Shown in pieces: positions 37,802-49,699 of a stretch of DNA of 64,000 nucleotides. The translations under genes and the position numbers were made by a program. The stretch comes from Plantago elongata (taxonomy: Eukaryota; Streptophyta; Magnoliopsida; Lamiales; Plantaginaceae). Each line of letters begins with the position of its first letter. Position 1 is the stretch's first letter. Location: positions 1-64,000 of the forward strand of contig JAYMSP010000099.1 of assembly GCA_036897095.1 (NCBI GenBank), read 5' to 3'. Below the pieces are notes generated by a model. It had not been told where the DNA came from, searched no databases, and saw only the letters and a list, made by a program, of their open reading frames with translations.

Positions 37802-38600
37802 TTTTAAGGAAGATCGAGTAGCTTCTAGCTTTCATTGATGGGTACACCAATTTACATTTTGGTGCTCTCGGAATCTATTTATTTGATGATAGGTCCTTTT
37901 CGGTGCATCAATTTTACAAATGATATGAGATTCGTGTGTCATTTTATACGGAACCTATACTCATTATGAATAGGAGATGTATCGGGGTAGATTCGGCATA
38001 TTCGAAAACTCAATCCTCCTTTATGTCTTTCGATTTTAACAGTCTTGTATTGATAAATCGTAATACAGTGATATCATGTAGAATTGAAAAGCGTTTAGAG
38101 TTACATTGAATAATATAGAGGGTTAACTTGAAATATTCAGAAGATTGCTAGAGCATATTGAGAATTTGAGAAAGTCGTTTATATTCATTGAATGCTTTGT
38201 GAGGATGTTCAAATGAATATTATGATTGGTTGATGATATGTGATGAATGATAATGTTCACTTGTAATATGTGAATTGGTTGTTGGTTTATGATTTCTCTT
38301 ACATGTTGTGTTGCAAATAGTCGAATGTAATTTATTTATGTCGAACTAGAAATGGAATATTAGATAATATTTGAGTAATTTTGACTTTCTAATTATTATT
38401 AAGTTGAATTTGAAGCGTGTGATGAAGTTACGATGTCCTGTGAACTACAAGTATGACAAGTTTAATCCAGCGTATATAGTTTTATTGAGACCTTGAATTT
38501 AATTAACAACATATGTTTAACAATTTATGGATTAATTTTTTTACATGACTCCGAATTTATTTTATATCATCTATCGTGATTCACAAAGTCTTCTAAGAGA
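37802..38600. other. upstream region of the plastid HSP70 gene
   Basis: AT-rich; the HSP70 promoter must lie here on the minus strand. I did not find a clear heat shock element cluster or TATA box. No gene seen. Confidence 0.35.
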
Positions 38601-38734
38601 CCAATATTTAATTGAGACGAAAAAGATGGACTAAAATGCAAATTGACACATTAGTGTCCATTTCTCGTGGATCACGAAACCGGGTTAAAACAGTTTTCGC
38701 GAGTTTTCGGGTCATAAACGATTTTGGACTAATA

Positions 38735-39560
38735 TTAAAACGTCATTCTCAAATAGGTGAGAACATTACTCAAATAGCTCATTACATTACTCGAATAGGC
38801 AAAAACATAACTAGAATAGGTGAATTTACCACACTTCCAATCCATTTCGCGGGTTGCCAGATCGGGTTACATAATTTCGTGGCTTATTAAGTAGATCCAT
38901 TTCGGATAAAATCATAAAATGAACTGTCATTTTAGATAAATAGATAAGAACGTCACTCAAATAGTTGATAACATTATCCAAATATATGTGAACATTATTA
39001 TTACATATAAATAGTTGTAAACAGTACCAATATAGTTAAGAATATTATATCCTCGAACATCAATCGTATAAATGAGAACATTACAATACGTACACATATT
39101 TTGGAAATCGTAATATATACTTGAAAAACATTTATATTCATGATTGAGGACATTACATATATACGTAAGAACATTATAGTCAAGGTAAAGAAAGTATTCA
39201 ATGCATTTTTTTTTTTTTACTTGTCGTCGGTACTGACGGGATTGAGGAATCATTTAACACCTAAAACATTGAACAAAACATTAGTAACGTAAATAATAAC
39301 TTTACATATATGAGCGAGGAACATTGAACATATATCAAATTATCCAAATCACGTAGAGTATTATATTGATAACGTATAACAATGTAGACATTAGATAAAA
39401 CATTCATGTAACACAGTAAACTGATATATTTATGAAAATAGTACAAAGATACGTCAAGAACATTATGCATATAACAGACAACATTGTAAAAATTTGACAC
39501 TTAATATTGATGTAACCGTACTTTGAACATTACACGAATGACGGAACATTACATAAGGAC
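38735..39560. repeat. degenerate array built on ACATTA, about 20-30 bp steps
   Basis: From 38735 to 38830 units like GAACATTACTCAAATAG(C/G)T recur every 20-22 bp (ACATTACTC, ACATTACTCG, ACATAACTAG). From 38930 to 39560 the same AACATTA core recurs more loosely on the plus strand, with AAATAGTTG-type linkers. Frames through it are artefacts of low complexity. Confidence 0.65.
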
Positions 39561-39955
39561 TGATTTCAATTTCTATTGTGCAAAAAATCATTCATCACTT
39601 AACATTTGAATGAAAATATTGTTAAAATTTACATACGAACATAATTTGAGTAGATTGGTGGATGAACAACCGAATCGTAGTAGAAACATCAATTTTGGAG
39701 CATATACTTATATGCTCTGTTTAGTTAAGCATCCGACATATAAGCAAGAACATTACAGATTTAAGCCAAAACATAAATTAGCTAGAACATTTCCATAACT
39801 AGTTACATGATTTTCAGAGCTAAATCGAAATTTTAACTGGAATTGTCAAAAAACTAGATTGCGAGATCAAAATAACATAAATAAACATTGACTCGATCTA
39901 TAACTAGTTGATATCAACACCTTACCGTTGCTTGTTTGCATCATTTTAAGATTCA

Positions 39956-40048
39956 TAGGGCTTGACTCGACAGAAACCACGTTTTCTAGGGCTTGATTCG
40001 ACAAAGATCATGTCTTCTAGGGCTTGATTTGACAGAAACCACGCCGTG
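39956..40048. repeat. three 31-bp tandem units
   Basis: Units start at 39956, 39987 and 40018 with TAGGGCTTGA, followed by a CGACAGAAACCACG-type sequence; the third unit is the most divergent at its end. On the minus strand they fall in a 91-codon open frame that I do not recognise. Confidence 0.85.
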
Positions 40049-41111
40049 AAAGTTGATTTCAGCGAATGGAGGAGATTTTTAGAGAGATGATTTTTTATGG
40101 TGGATGAGAAAGACGTCTTTAGGTTTTGAGTGAGATATGAGAAATGTGGTTTGAGTTTTTGTTTATATACATATATCCATATATTCATTTTGAAAGATTC
40201 AGCTTCTGCCTTTGATTGCATGCGGTGAGTTTGGAAGGGAGTTTTTGTATTGAAGTTAGTTTATAATTAATATAAGTTAGTCTTTTAAATTTTTATTTAA
40301 TGGTGGTTTCTTTTAAGCACGATTGAGAAATATAGCCTAAGTTAGGCCCTTTCTACATGGACCTAAAACTGTAGCAATTGGGTTACAGTACAAACTAAGT
40401 TCATCTGCTAGCGCAGCCCATGTTTGTGAAACAGGGAGTCAGGGACTAGAAAAGTGTTGCAGTCCCAAACCATTAGGCAAGTTAAAGGTGTTATATTTCC
40501 AAGTAGGGGTAGTAGTAGCACAACACACAATTTTGTACTCGTACTACTAGGTGTTTGATGAATGGTAATCTTTTATTTTTGCAGATTGAAAGTGAAATTA
40601 TTAGATACTAAAATGTGGAGAAATTAGTGCATTTTGTGAATGAATCTAAAAAGGACTACATTATAAAGTTATACATTGACACCATCTATATTTTCATATC
40701 GCGTATTTAAATGGTGAAACAGGATCTAACACGTGAAATTGAACCACCTAGCTCCACCCTCACTATCTTTAAGTCGAAGGCTGAAACGATCATTAGCCGG
40801 CCCGTAACTATTTGTCAAGTGGACACGTGGCAGGCATAGACACTGCCGAATAAGAGTTCCATCCTATGGCTGTAATGTACAGTTGGGGTCCCATAATATT
40901 GAGATGAAAGACTACAGCCACCACCATTTGTTATCTTATCCTCCAAAATCAAATAGTCTGTTTTCAATACTTATATTCTTGCTCTATCATCAACCATACT
41001 GATGATCATCAGATGTTTTTAATGGTTTAAAACAGTTCAAATTTGAGGTCTCTCTGTGTAAAGAGTCCAATTCTATCAAGTTATGCAAATTCTTGAACAA
41101 TTCCAAGAAGA
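40049..41111. other. spacer and upstream region of the GNAT gene
   Basis: No gene seen. The region is less AT-rich from 40780 onward, where the promoter of the following gene probably lies. Confidence 0.4.
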
Positions 41112-42281
41112 TTGATGGCTCATTTGCATCCCAGCCATCTCTATGCTATCAGATATTATAACATCAGTTCCACAAAAGACAGTAGAAAAATCCCATCTTC
41201 ATACAATGTTAGTAGCTCCAGCAAGCAAACTACTACAAGATTGAAGAAAAGTAGAGGCCTTGTGCATTGCTGCAGCTCCACATCATCTACTGATCAGCAA
41301 GTGAGCTTGGACTCTGGAGGTTTCAACTCGTATGAAGCGTACAAGGATAACAAGCTCCGACTCAATTATCTTGCTAGCGACGATGAGAAATGGGACGTGA
41401 GGAGGATCGCGAAGACAGAAGATGAAATGAGGGAAGTGGCCTATATTCAAGCTGAAGCGTTCCACGAGCCAGTGTTCCTGTTTGATGGCATGTTCTTCGA
41501 GTTCTTTAAGGTAACTTAGTCTATTCTTGCCACTTCTTTCCTTTGTGACATGATAACAATAATCAATGAAATATTATATACAGAATTAGTGTACAAACTC
41601 ATAATTGAGATGGCTTCTAAATTCATTTGCTAGTCTTATCATGCAGGCTGAAGTGCTCTCAGGGCTTCTTCACACACTAAAGAACTCACCCCCGGACAGG
41701 TAATACTGATGATAGTTTTACTTGACATCATTTCGGTTGTTTAGTCGATAAATTAAAGAACCGTCTGATAACAGGCATATACTCATCTGTACGTACATAT
41801 CAGGTATGCTTGTTTAGTTGCAGAGCCCAAGATTGGTCCTAATGGATTGAAGAAAGAGCTCGTTGGAGTAGTTGATGTAACCGTGTCAAGGGAATACTCT
41901 GTTCTTCGGCAACTCCCAAGGACACGAGAGTATCTTTACATATCCGGCATTGCTGTTTTGAAAAAATACAGGTTCATTTTACACCAAAGATCATTACTGC
42001 TACTGTATTGCTACAAAATGATGAATTAACAAAGCAATTTTAATATCAATGGCAGGAGGCAGAAGGTGGCTACTGCATTGCTGAAAGCCTGTGATGTTCT
42101 TTCTGCCATATGGGGTTACGAGTACCTTGTCCTCAGAGCTTACGAAGATGATTATGGCGCGAGGAAACTGTACTCGGATGCTGGTTACAGAGTAGTTTCA
42201 GGTGATCCTCCTTACATAACTTCTTGGATTGGGCGTAGGAGACGCATTGTGATGGTCAAACGATCACCTAACCTGCCATGA
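41112..42281 (+). CDS. plastid-type GNAT N-acetyltransferase, 4 exons
   Basis: Exons 41112-41510, 41647-41699, 41804-41971 and 42056-42281 join in frame to 281 aa. Residues 1 to about 60 are rich in Ser, Thr, Lys and Arg and look like a chloroplast transit peptide. The GNAT fold follows: an opening strand VRRIAKTEDEMREVAYIQAE, then LVGVVDVTVS, the core strand YISGIAVLKKYRRQKVATAL, whose RRQKVATAL forms the acetyl-CoA phosphate loop (usual form Q/R-x-x-G-x-G/A), and the late AYEDDYGARKLYSDAGYRVV segment with the conserved Ala-x-x-Leu-Tyr. The loop Gly is replaced by Lys-Val here, so the binding loop is slightly unusual. Plastid GNATs acetylate N-termini and lysines of stromal proteins. Which member of the family this is cannot be told by eye. 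Confidence 0.85.
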
Positions 42282-42789
42282 TGTATCAATGTATTGTCTA
42301 TATCAAGAAAAGGCTGTAAATTATATGATTCAGAAAAATTGTCAGTATCAGGGATTCCAACAGGAAAACAATAGTAGAATATTTTTCAAGAAATGAATTA
42401 GCCAATTCACTCAAATGAAAGAACTGATATATACATTAACTAGGATGTACCTGCAATCTCATACACAAATGTTCACTGTCAATATGTGATGCTACAACGC
42501 TTCTAAAATTAAGATAATATGAAGCTTTAAGCATACCAACTAAGACTTCTAAGAGCCAAGTGTAGGGAAGAGAGGCTTAATAGGAGCTTTAGCAAAAACA
42601 AAAATATGATTCAGTTGGCTAGAAGTTTGCAGATAGTCGTCATACTTGTCAAGGTGGTTGATCATGAGGTTGAGGGGAGTACTGGTTCACCAGAACTAGA
42701 GATAGACTGGGGACTGGGGTTGCGACTGCAAACAGGACTGTGGCGTTGATTGACCAATTTGAACAGTTGGCAATGATGACGTTGAGAAT

Positions 42790-43546
42790 CTAATTGTGGA
42801 TAAAACTGAAGATACATAAGTGGAAGCTAGACTGGTTTGACAGTAAGGGAGTAGACTCTGATGCTGGTGGTTCACCAGCACTGTATGTTGCATTGCGCTT
42901 GCAAATAGGACAGAATGGTCTCCATGAGGTTAGCCAGACATCGACACAAGAAGCATGGAATTCTGGTAAGATGAACATGGAGTTAGTCCAGTACAGAGGA
43001 TAACATGATATAATTGTAATCAACTGCTCAACATAAAATTTATTGATTCCAATTCACATAAGAACGGATATAACGCTTTAGCAGTATTATAGAGTATTCA
43101 TTGTTACACATACTGTATTCTAAACAGGCAGAATAACATTGCAATAATTCTGTTACAACCCCTACCCCACACCGAAATCCACATACAAGCTTGCGAACAT
43201 AATCCATATTCTTGAGAATGATAATTTACTTACTGTGATAGCAAGGCAGAACTCGTAGCTTATCACCAGCATTATAATCTTCAAGACAGATAGAACATGT
43301 TGCTGAAGTACAACCATTCTCCAGATCGACCGTAAATCTTTGGCTAGGCATCGCTTTTACCAAATATTGACTCAACCCATGGAATTCTTGTACAAGTGGA
43401 GCTTGGAGGCCTTCATTTCTAATCCAAGGCCTCTGGACAACGAAACATGTAGCTAATACAATGAATATGCCAAGCAATGAAACCGAAGACATTACAACCA
43501 CGGACAATGGTAGGTTCTGAAGGCTTTGTAATATCAATAGCTCCAT
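42790..43546 (-). CDS. TM-RING-H2 protein of the RMR family, copy 1, lacking the PA domain
   Basis: Two exons, 43546-43234 and 42962-42790, join in frame. The product of about 160 aa has a transmembrane helix (about residues 14-38, [20 protein letters not shown]), the RMR linker [18 protein letters not shown] and a RING-H2 finger split by the intron: [20 protein letters not shown], then [11 protein letters not shown] and CPICKR. RMR proteins are vacuolar sorting receptors or E3 ligases that normally carry a signal peptide and a luminal PA domain before the membrane span; none is attached here. After TPLLSN the frame ends early at 42790, while another frame continues with a tail like that of copy 2, so a frameshift has probably cut the C-terminus. 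It may be a pseudogene or a shortened gene. Confidence 0.7.
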
Positions 43547-44027
43547 ATCAGATATATTTGAAGTATGTCAACTGGTTCTGATCCCCTGGTTAATAGATAC
43601 GAAGAGTCCTCAAATATCGGAACAATTCTAGTTAATGGCATGCATGTACAGATGGTTCTGAAAGTATAATGCCACAAATTTCTCAAATATATATCTCATC
43701 TTCTGCAAAGTTGGCATCAGAAGAGACTTCTGTAAGAACAAGTAGTCTACGAAAAGAAAGAAAAAAAAAACCAGCACACAATTCATGCTCACAATATAAG
43801 TATCATCACTCTGTATATGAACGTGGACAGATAATATAAACAAATCAGGTCAAATTATAACAAGCTGAAATTCTTTAGATGCTAATTAGTAGAAAAACAT
43901 AAAATCAGAAGAATGATTCAAAACGAGGTATTAAACAAATCCCATGCCTAGATGAAGTAAATGTTATCATATTGGTCCAAGATTTTATATTTAGAAGGGA
44001 AGCTATCAATGAAATTTAATAGCTAAA

Positions 44028-44115
44028 CTATGAAATTCAATTTGTCATCAAAAGATACAGTCAGGTTGTTCTCCATGTCCATCACTAGTACTGCGAATCT
44101 GTCATTGCCATACTT
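44028..44115 (-). pseudogene. relic of the first coding exon of an RMR gene
   Basis: On the minus strand the peptide AVLVMDMENNLTVSFDDKLN resembles the start of the mature RMR luminal domain, which I recall as VVLIGxNxTLSFDDxEANF. It lies about 480 bp upstream of RMR copy 1 with no PA-domain exons between. It is probably what remains of the lost N-terminus. Confidence 0.45.
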
Positions 44116-44479
44116 GTGATGGTGAGTGTATATGTCTCTGTGATGGGTATGTATATGTGATGTGTTCTTCCTAACACTAGCACATGACAGCAATGCACTG
44201 TTGCAAGAAAGTGACAAAAGGTGAATAACAAGGCACAAACAACATCTAGTTGGGTGCCGGTCACCAAAATACGACATGTCTAGAGACCCCCAAACATGTC
44301 AAGGAGCAGATGAGGATAAATTGCAAGAAGGGAAAGCATTGGATCTCATCATCTAAATGTGTTGACGTTATTAGCGATCAAGAAAGAACATGAATAAATG
44401 AAGAAGAAGAGCATGAGGAAGTAAATGTAGAATAAGAAGATGATAAAGGCGGAGAGGATTTGTTCATATATAGAACACT

Positions 44480-45640
44480 GTTAAGAGCAACACTTGTGCA
44501 AGACAATGGCAATTAGTATCAGAATATGAACATATCTATATGTTCGCAAGTTCAAGCTCACAAAATTAACTTTGAAGATATTTAATTAATTGTCATTGAG
44601 AATACGCTGATCATGCCTCCAGGGCCTAAAGATTCCTTGCTAAGTACCTCCAGGGACGATGAGGCTAAACCCAAAAGAGGAACTTAACTTGAAGAAACGA
44701 CTGGTGAACAGAGACCTTGAAGATTGTGCTGGCAGAAAATGACACCAATGGAGCTATATCCAAATGAATGGGTAGCATACCAGAGAGCACCAAGTACTAG
44801 TATGGTTATGTTGGCTTCTGATAAATCTACTTGCAATTTTCTGATAAATGTATGAGTTAATTATTTGTCCATATTAGAGCCATTTAAGAGCAACTCTTGT
44901 GCAGCATAGTCGTAATTTAGTAGCAGTTTAAGAACATGAAAACAAGGAAGAAAAAAAAGCTTGCGAAGTTTACTTTGAAGATATTTCACTAAATTCGGAC
45001 ACAATCAGAGCCAAGGATATGTTGATTCTGTCAGAGCACATAGTATGGCCTTAAAAACTTCAGCCCTCTGATGATAAGGAGTAAATTGCTACAATATATG
45101 GTATGGGTTTAATGGAGTATTAACATAAACACTTTTGGAGAACCTGCAAAAAGAGATTATATAGTATCTTGTCTGAAAGAGACAACAGTTGAGAGGAAAC
45201 ACATTAGAGTATCAAAAGATTGGATCAAAGGTATGGATCCGAAGAAAGATATTCTGTCTTACTGCAGTTCCATCTTCAATTCCCCCTTCCAAATGCCAAA
45301 AAACTTTAACAGCTTCGTTGTTTGCTTGGAAGTTGGAATTATTATCACGGTTTCTACATGTGAGAAGTAACATTCACAATACTCTGATGCCCCAAGGGCC
45401 TAAAGATTCTTTTGCTGATTACATTCAATGACGACGATGATAAACCCAAAGAGGAACTTAACTTGGAGCATGTTAAAGAGCAACTTTTGTGCAGCATAGT
45501 CGCAATTTATAGTATCAGAATGAAGATCAAAAAGAGGAAACAACTAAGCACGTGGTCGTTCACAAAAGTAACATTGAAGATATTTCATTAAATTTGTATA
45601 CAATCAGAGTAGAGAATGTGTATTATGTCATAGTTCTAGT
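44480..45640. repeat. three diverged direct repeats upstream of RMR copy 1
   Basis: A module with TTAAGAGCAAC(A/T)CTTGTGCA and then TTTGAAGATATTT recurs near 44480, 44885 and 45475. A second phrase, AGGGCCTAAAGATTC then AGAGGAACTTAACTTG, occurs near 44620 and 45395. They look like remnants of serial tandem duplication of non-coding flank. No exon was recognised. Confidence 0.6.
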
Positions 45641-46059
45641 ATGGCCTAAAAAAATCTGTAAACTGAAATTTTGGGAAATTTTGAAACTGCAGAAAAGGGC
45701 GATACAAGCAACTTCAGAAAAATATTATATCAGAAATTTTGTCCTGACTCCTGACAAGCATCATTTACATGTACAAACAGTGAGATTGTATATAAAATCA
45801 CCTTTCTGCAAACTATGATAGCACAATTATTCCATTTTACAGCGTCACCAAAATACGTGTGTCGGATTTCACAGATATATATATGATGACTTAGTATTAA
45901 GCTTTAAAAAAACTGCCATACACTATCTACACAAAATTTTGTCTTCAGAAACTGGTACACTGGTCCCATCTCCACCTCCGCGAGTGGCCTTAGGAGTGAC
46001 GTTTCACGTCCTAAATTTGTAAAGATGATCCCAGGAGTTTATATAACGTTGTTCTGTAT

Positions 46060-46795
46060 TTAGCAAAGGTCATTGGTTAACCATAAACCATAATACTGAT
46101 CACAGGGGGTACTCTGGATTGATCGGGAATGTGATGGCAAGCGAAACAATGAAGGTGGTGAGAATAAAGACGGTGATCTAATCGAAGATGCAGTAGTGGA
46201 AGCCAGGTTGGAAGAAGACAGTAATGGAGTAAATTGTGATGGTGGTGGTTCAGCAGTAGTGAGCCTTGCATCACGCTTGCAAACAGGGCAGAATGTTCTC
46301 CATGATGTTAGCCACATATCCACACAAATAGCATGAAATTCTGGTAAAATAAACAATCAGATTAATAGGAAATAAAAATACCGATTCCGGTAATTTACAT
46401 GAACAATCAAATTACTTACTGTGGCAGCAGGGTAGGATCCTTAGCTTCTCGCCTGCAGAATAGTCTTCAAGACATATGGAACATGTTGCTGAAGTGCAAT
46501 TATCCTCCGCATCAGATGTAAAAATTACAAAAGGCAGGGCTTTCACCAAATAATGGCTCATCCCGTGGGATTTATGTTCATCTGGAGCCCGGAGCCTAAT
46601 TCGTCCAACTCCAATCCAAGTCCTTCGTAGAAACAAACATGTAGTTAATGCAAGGTATAAGCCAATCAATGAGAATAAAGCTATTCCTATGACATGCCAT
46701 GATTGTGGCGCCAAATCTTCAGCAGAAGCAAAATTTTCACCAGAAGAATTGGAGATGAACATGATATATTTCTTCATATTAGATGTTTTAACCAA
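46060..46795 (-). CDS. TM-RING-H2 protein of the RMR family, copy 2, lacking the PA domain
   Basis: Exons 46795-46420 and 46340-46060 join in frame to about 218 aa. After a short head (from MVKTSNMKKYIMF) there is a transmembrane span near residues 33-55 (VIGIALFSLIGLYLALTTCL), the linker SHGMSHYLVKALPFVIFTSD and a complete RING-H2: [41 protein letters not shown]. The tail LTTAEPPPSQFTPLLSS is typical of RMR proteins but ends earlier than in full-length members. No PA domain or signal peptide is visible upstream. Splice sites sit at the same position in the RING as in copy 1. The ring residues are intact, so an E3 function is possible if it is expressed. Confidence 0.75.
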
Positions 46796-47124
46796 AGTGA
46801 AAGAAAATAGAAGGGTATATATACAATTACAAAAATTATAATTTAAAGACTAATCTAATGAAGAAACTAATCTAAATAGAGTTCTATAATCTAAAAGACT
46901 AATCTAATCAGGAAATTAATGTATATACAAGTCTATACAATTACATAGTTTAACACAAAGATCAACTTATGTTACAATATAGATATTATGATATGATTAA
47001 AATTATAACGAAGTAAGTAGTACAATAAATTGAAAGTAAAGAAAAGATTTATATAATACATATGTACTAGTTATCTAATCCAACTAGAAAACGAAAAGTA
47101 AGGTATAAGCGATATCCAATGCAA

Positions 47125-47800
47125 TAAGAAGACTGGAGCTGGAGGCATTCGATCTCTGCAACTGCTTGAGCATGCATAAATGATAGAGGCTTATAGGCAG
47201 CATGGGCAATTAAGTAATGAATTTGTTGACAAAAAATATTTTGTACAAGTTTTAATATTACACAACGTGTAAGCTCAAAATTTTATGAAAGCTCCTAATC
47301 AATTGATTTGTTCAACAGTTAAGTCAACAAATCAGGTTTATCGAATATAGGTTTGGACTTCTTTGGTGCAAAGAAAAGGGTAGAAAGTTCAAATTCAATT
47401 TCACAAGAACATTTACTTTTGGTCCCCAAAGTCTTGGAACGTCAATACTTCTCTTATATATTTACAGTTTTTTTCTTTTTTTAAGTAACGAGTTCGACTA
47501 AAACTCGAACCAAATAAGTTGTGGCCCTGATATGTTAGTGATGTTAGAGGCATTGAAGAAGGAGTTGTTTTTGTGAAGTTATGATTCAAGTCTGGTTTCC
47601 ATACTTCTTGTTATTATTGTCCGCTGTTACTGTGTACGATTGCAAGTTATTTAATGCATATCCAAAGTGTTTGCAATAGTTCAATTACATTCTATGGTCA
47701 ATATCACCAAAATATGTGTTCCAGATTTCACAAAGATGCTATTAGGCTTAATAAAGTCTGTCATTCACTTTCTATAGTCTTCTACACAAGAATTTATCTG
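47125..47800. other. mosaic of duplicated pieces from the RMR and fusion-gene loci
   Basis: 47125-47350 resembles 56240-56400 and 57220-57270 (GGAGGCATTC, AATATTACACAACGTG, CAATTGATT, GTCAACA then ATCAGGTT). 47525-47635 nearly repeats the last codons and 3' flank of fusion gene C at 56060-56160 (ATGTTAGAGGCATTGAAGAA, GAAGTTATGATTCAAGTCTG). 47655-47800 resembles the 3' flank of RMR copy 2 at 45800-45950. No intact gene results. Confidence 0.75.
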
Positions 47801-49690
47801 GAGTATATATTAATATATATGACTAACCAGTTTAAATTTTTAAATGAGATAGAAATTCTATTATGATAAATTTTTAGATTAGATGAAATTCTATTATGAT
47901 ATTATAATTTTTGACTCACATTGAATCCGGATTCAAATCTTCGAAATTTCACAACTATTTATAAAATTGAATTTTTAGATGAGATAGAATTCTATCAGTA
48001 CCATGTATACCTGCGCTAGGCTGCTGGGGATGGGAATGCGCCGTTTAGAACTTGGAATGCGCCGATTTGCAACGGAAACGGGACAAGTGAAACAAGTAAT
48101 TGCGAAAACGTTGCTCTCACGGCACCAATCTGAATGCAGTTCCCGGTAGCACCAATATGTAAACGTTGCCCTCATGTCGTTTAGTGTCTTTGTGCATGAA
48201 TGATGGAGAAAGTTGAAACGCAAGTATAAACTGTGTTTTATGCTTTAAATGTCTCATATTGAAGCTTATTACATTGTTTCAGAAATGTACACTAAGATTG
48301 GTATTTTATGAGTATACTTAATGAGAATTAAGAACGTTGTCTATCCATCATACACTGTACTTCTAAAGTTCATATAGCTTTTAATATGAAGCGTATATAC
48401 ATCACACATTTACTCCGGGTAGATTATTAAATGTGGGACCATTTTTATTAAATACAGGATATATTTTTATATATTATAAAAAATTCAATAAATTATATAA
48501 ATATAAAATCAGTACCATTTTTCATAAAACTTATCAAATTATTACATCTTCAAAAATATATGACTGTATATACACTACGAACTTACAAATATCAATATTA
48601 TAAAATCGGTAGTCATACTTTACAAATAATGATAAATTTAAGATCTTTATATTATTATAATTTATATTTTTATTCGTTAATATTTATTTAATTACTTAAT
48701 AATTAAATTAACTAACTTCAAAAAAATTATTTTAAAAAAATTAAAAAAATAAAAAATTAACTCCGATCTGACCAGGACGGTATCCTGGTTAGTTTTCAAT
48801 TTTTTTAGAGCTCCAGTCGGAGATCGGTGATGGATTTTCGTGTTCGTTTTTTGTGTTCTTCGTTCTTCGTGTTTTTTCATAGTTCTTTCGATTTATTTGT
48901 TCGGATAATATGATTGGATCAAATAAATATGTTTAAATGTTTTTGTAGGTAACATTGTAATTATCTATAATTACATGACTATTTTATGAATTATAATAGT
49001 TGTGTTGTTGTTTGTAATGGATAAAAATGCGTCATGCGTTTAGTAAAACATGTTCTGCGTTTAACATTCATGTACATACTAGCAAATTATTCACTATCAT
49101 TCTAGATTTTTACCATAACGATCAATAACAGAGCCTAAATTTCTTTAGATCATTTTCAATAGGTTATGATTACGGTAAAACCCGACCACGAAATAAAAAA
49201 CATTTCTAACAGGTCGTACGACGATCATGAATTCTATTTTTTTAATTTTATTTTTAGAACATGTTTAAAATATTATAAAAGTATTCGGAAGTTGAAATTA
49301 ATCAAATTGCATTACTAAAACTCATTTTAGAATTTATTTATTGAGATTCGAAAATGAGTTTAAAAGTCGTAAAATTTAAAATAAATGAAATATAGTCAGG
49401 AGTGGTGTGTATTTGTAGAGAACGAAAATATTGAAAATCGGTATAAATTTTATATTTTGTATTTTATTACTTATAATTAATTAAAAGTTAAAAATTTTAA
49501 AAAGAAAATATAAAAAAAGAGCCCAGCTCTGTTTGACCTTCACAGCCGGTCGTGTGAAGGCCGGCCATGGTGCACGGACGGTCTTATGGAATGTATGAGG
49601 CTATAATCATAATTAGAGACCAAAACGACTTGTATTTCCATTTCTTCTTCTTCTTCATAAAACAACTGACTGTGCTCTGAATGCATTTCT
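47801..49690. other. AT-rich spacer before the fusion genes
   Basis: 48030-48220 is a GC-richer patch with two GGAATGCGCCG copies and no known gene. At 48763-48827 there is a nested hairpin, CCGATCT...AGATCGG outside ACCAGGA-loop-TCCTGGT. At 49330-49440 the sequence resembles the right arm of the foldback element at 21.8-22.0 kb. No gene recognised. Confidence 0.4.
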
Positions 49691-49699
49691 GTAATAACA

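Noticed and set aside
38957-39500. Minus-strand frames rich in Tyr, Asn and Ile
   Set aside because: They follow the ACATTA repeat array and reflect its composition only.
48692-48880. 62-codon minus-strand frame
   Set aside because: Its Phe/Ile/Lys-rich end comes from an A/T run and the remainder overlaps the hairpin; no coding signal.
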